A stretch of 6,192 bases of DNA. Origin: an uncultured Oscillospiraceae bacterium. GTDB taxonomy: Bacteria > Bacillota > Clostridia > Oscillospirales > Acutalibacteraceae. The notes under the pieces were generated by a model that did no database searches, had not been told where the DNA came from, and saw only the letters and a program-made list of their open reading frames with translations. Location: positions 1 through 6,192 of the forward strand of contig CABQCM010000093.1 of NCBI GenBank assembly GCA_902462665.1. Reading direction: 5' to 3'. This document shows positions 5,225 through 6,192 of the stretch, one piece after another. Position numbers and translations under genes: made by a program. The stretch's first letter is position 1, and each line of letters begins with the position of its first letter.

Positions 5225-5658
5225 TATTCCCTGATCTCAAACAGGTTTCAGCCAGCTCATCCATCATGTTCTTCCGCTTGGTATGCATCCTCTCTTAAAC
5301 GGTTTGTCTGATTCAATGACTCGCTCTCTGCTGAATATCAGATGAGCTTCATATTTTCGTTCATTATTCTCCGTGCGGGAAGCAGATTGTTTTTGGACGG
5401 TCATTACAATGGCGCTCCCAGTCTGTGAGATGTGCTGTACCAGAAAATTATACTGCTCTGGGTTGAGCATCGGGTACATCGGCTATGTAGGTTCTATTAA
5501 GGCTTGTACTGTCTGATCGGTTATCCTGTATTTGGTTGATTGGTTTCCACTGTTCCATATTCATAAGCAAATGCTATTAACTTTTGATTACCGAACCGAT
5601 TTTCATTTTCATACATATACTGTTTTATCGTATATTTTTATAAAAAGGAGCACTTGTT
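5225..5658. other. Gene-poor stretch between tRNA-Arg and the DUF2935 gene
   Basis: Apart from the doubtful small frame at 5264-5479, nothing coding is convincing. A 7-base inverted pair, ATCGGTT (5516-5522) and AACCGAT (5594-5600), and AT-rich sequence from about 5530 to 5645 precede the DUF2935 ribosome site. I see no clean -35/-10 pair; TATACT at 5616-5621 is the best -10 but lacks a partner. Such stretches behind tRNA 3' ends may be old insertion debris, but I see no recombinase motif or att-like repeat of the tRNA end here. Confidence 0.4.
5264..5479 (-). CDS. Doubtful small open frame, 71 codons
   Basis: A minus-strand frame starts at ATG 5479 and ends with TGA at 5266-5264. An in-frame TAG sits two codons before the ATG, so the frame cannot extend. 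There is no Shine-Dalgarno before this ATG or before the next one (5470). The predicted peptide is hydrophilic, with a short LVQHISQTGSAIVMTV stretch and a Lys/Arg/Glu-rich C-terminal half. I do not recognise a family. It could be a small accessory protein, a decayed piece of a longer gene, or chance. It is listed because it is the only sizeable frame in the gap between tRNA-Arg and the DUF2935 gene. Confidence 0.22.
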   Translation of the reverse strand: MYPMLNPEQYNFLVQHISQTGSAIVMTVQKQSASRTENNERKYEAHLIFSRERVIESDKPFKRGCIPSGRT

Positions 5659-6192
5659 ATGGATAGATCTCAGGATTATGTTATGGATTCTTTGGAGCAG
5701 CATCTTTTTTTTGCGCGTATTATGAAGGAGCATGCGTTCTTTTTGAAGGTTGGCTTTCTACCGCCAAATGCAGACCTTGCAAAAAAAGGCGAACATCTCA
5801 TGAGAAAATTTGAAACGCTGCTCTCACGCACAATTGCATTAAGTGATTGTGTTGTTCGCCGCTGCGTGTTGGATTCCGGAGAACTCTTCACTGAGTTCAC
5901 CGATTGTGCTGAACGTAAAACCCAGTGTCTTACCGGCACATTTATCGACCGCAATTTAACAGCTCGTGCAATGCAGCTAAAAGGCTGTGACTGCAATACC
6001 GATTTGTGCGTTTCGCCAGCTTTTATGCGTCAGGTAGGACAGCTAAACCGAGATGGGTTGCAACTGGTAAACTGTATTATAGTATTTAAAGAGCAGCTTT
6101 TACGGGGCGTCAATTCGTGTAACCTATTTACATCGAATTATCCGCTGCTCATTGAGCATATTCTGCGGGAGGCCCGCCTTTACCGTGCTCAC
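5659..6192 (+). CDS. DUF2935 domain protein, N-terminal part (runs off the window)
   Basis: The frame opens at ATG 5659, 8 bases after AAAGGAG (5644-5650), and stays open for 178 codons to the last base, so the 3' end is outside. The sequence matches DUF2935, a helical-bundle family common in Bacilli and Clostridia. Visible pieces are SLEQHLFFARIMKEHAFFLK (11-30), a helix around 40-63, LNRDGLQLVNCIIVFKEQLL (129-148), and CNLFTSNYPLLIEHILREA (154-172). His25 with Glu24, and Glu166-His167, are candidate metal ligands by family analogy. Full-length members are, as I recall, about 260-270 aa with a second similar half, so roughly a third is missing. The function is unknown; a metal-binding role is inferred. 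The seen part is rich in Cys (nine in 178 residues), including CDCNTDLC at 110-117. No clear promoter is visible upstream. The base composition looks more AT-rich than degV or the wall-protein gene. Confidence 0.85.
   Translation, partial: MDRSQDYVMDSLEQHLFFARIMKEHAFFLKVGFLPPNADLAKKGEHLMRKFETLLSRTIALSDCVVRRCVLDSGELFTEFTDCAERKTQCLTGTFIDRNLTARAMQLKGCDCNTDLCVSPAFMRQVGQLNRDGLQLVNCIIVFKEQLLRGVNSCNLFTSNYPLLIEHILREARLYRAH

Noticed and set aside
5676..5996. 106-codon minus-strand frame
   Set aside because: It lies opposite the DUF2935 gene, which has a ribosome site and clear family motifs. The minus frame has neither.
3091..6192. att direct repeat of the tRNA-Pro or tRNA-Arg 3' end
   Set aside because: No second copy of either tRNA 3' end was found in the window, so no attachment-site pair can be claimed.

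Overview
The window looks like a chromosomal segment of a low-to-mid GC Gram-positive anaerobe, most plausibly class Clostridia and perhaps an Oscillospiraceae/Ruminococcaceae-type organism. The reasons are the protein families present (DegV, DUF1836, DUF2935, and a YabE-like DUF348/G5/3D cell-wall protein), strong purine-rich Shine-Dalgarno sites, sigma-A type promoters with 17-bp spacers, and tRNA genes that encode their own CCA end. The genus is inferred from family content and is not proven by the sequence.

Layout, left to right: (1) The C-terminal end of an M24 (Xaa-Pro aminopeptidase-like) metallopeptidase enters from the left edge (1-384). A six-helix YjdF/DUF2238-like membrane protein with an acidic Pro-rich tail follows on the same strand (462-1313) and ends in a 17-bp perfect hairpin. 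(2) An AT-rich gap of about 530 bases leads to a near-perfect consensus promoter (1679-1707) and a leader of about 130 nt with several predicted hairpins. These precede a membrane-anchored DUF348/G5/3D cell-wall remodelling protein (1842-2966), which has its own terminator. (3) tRNA-Pro(GGG), with its own promoter and terminator, is followed by a 41-codon C-terminal remnant of a tyrosine recombinase on the minus strand (3218-3343), a likely scar of a mobile element. (4) degV (3415-4284, minus) and a DUF1836 HTH regulator (4448-5023, plus) are divergently transcribed from facing promoters. (5) tRNA-Arg(CCG), with promoter and a strong terminator, is followed by about 490 bases with no convincing gene. 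(6) The start of a DUF2935 protein (5659 onward) runs off the right edge.

The genes do not form one pathway. They read as a mosaic of short independent transcription units (peptidase plus membrane protein; wall protein; tRNA; fatty-acid-binding DegV opposite a small regulator; tRNA; DUF2935), each bounded by its own signals. I see no CRISPR array, no toxin-antitoxin pair, no complete transposon and no obvious new defence system. The items most worth a second look are the recombinase remnant beside tRNA-Pro, the structured leader of the 3D-domain gene, and two departures from family consensus (His to Asn in the peptidase, Asp to Asn in the 3D domain).
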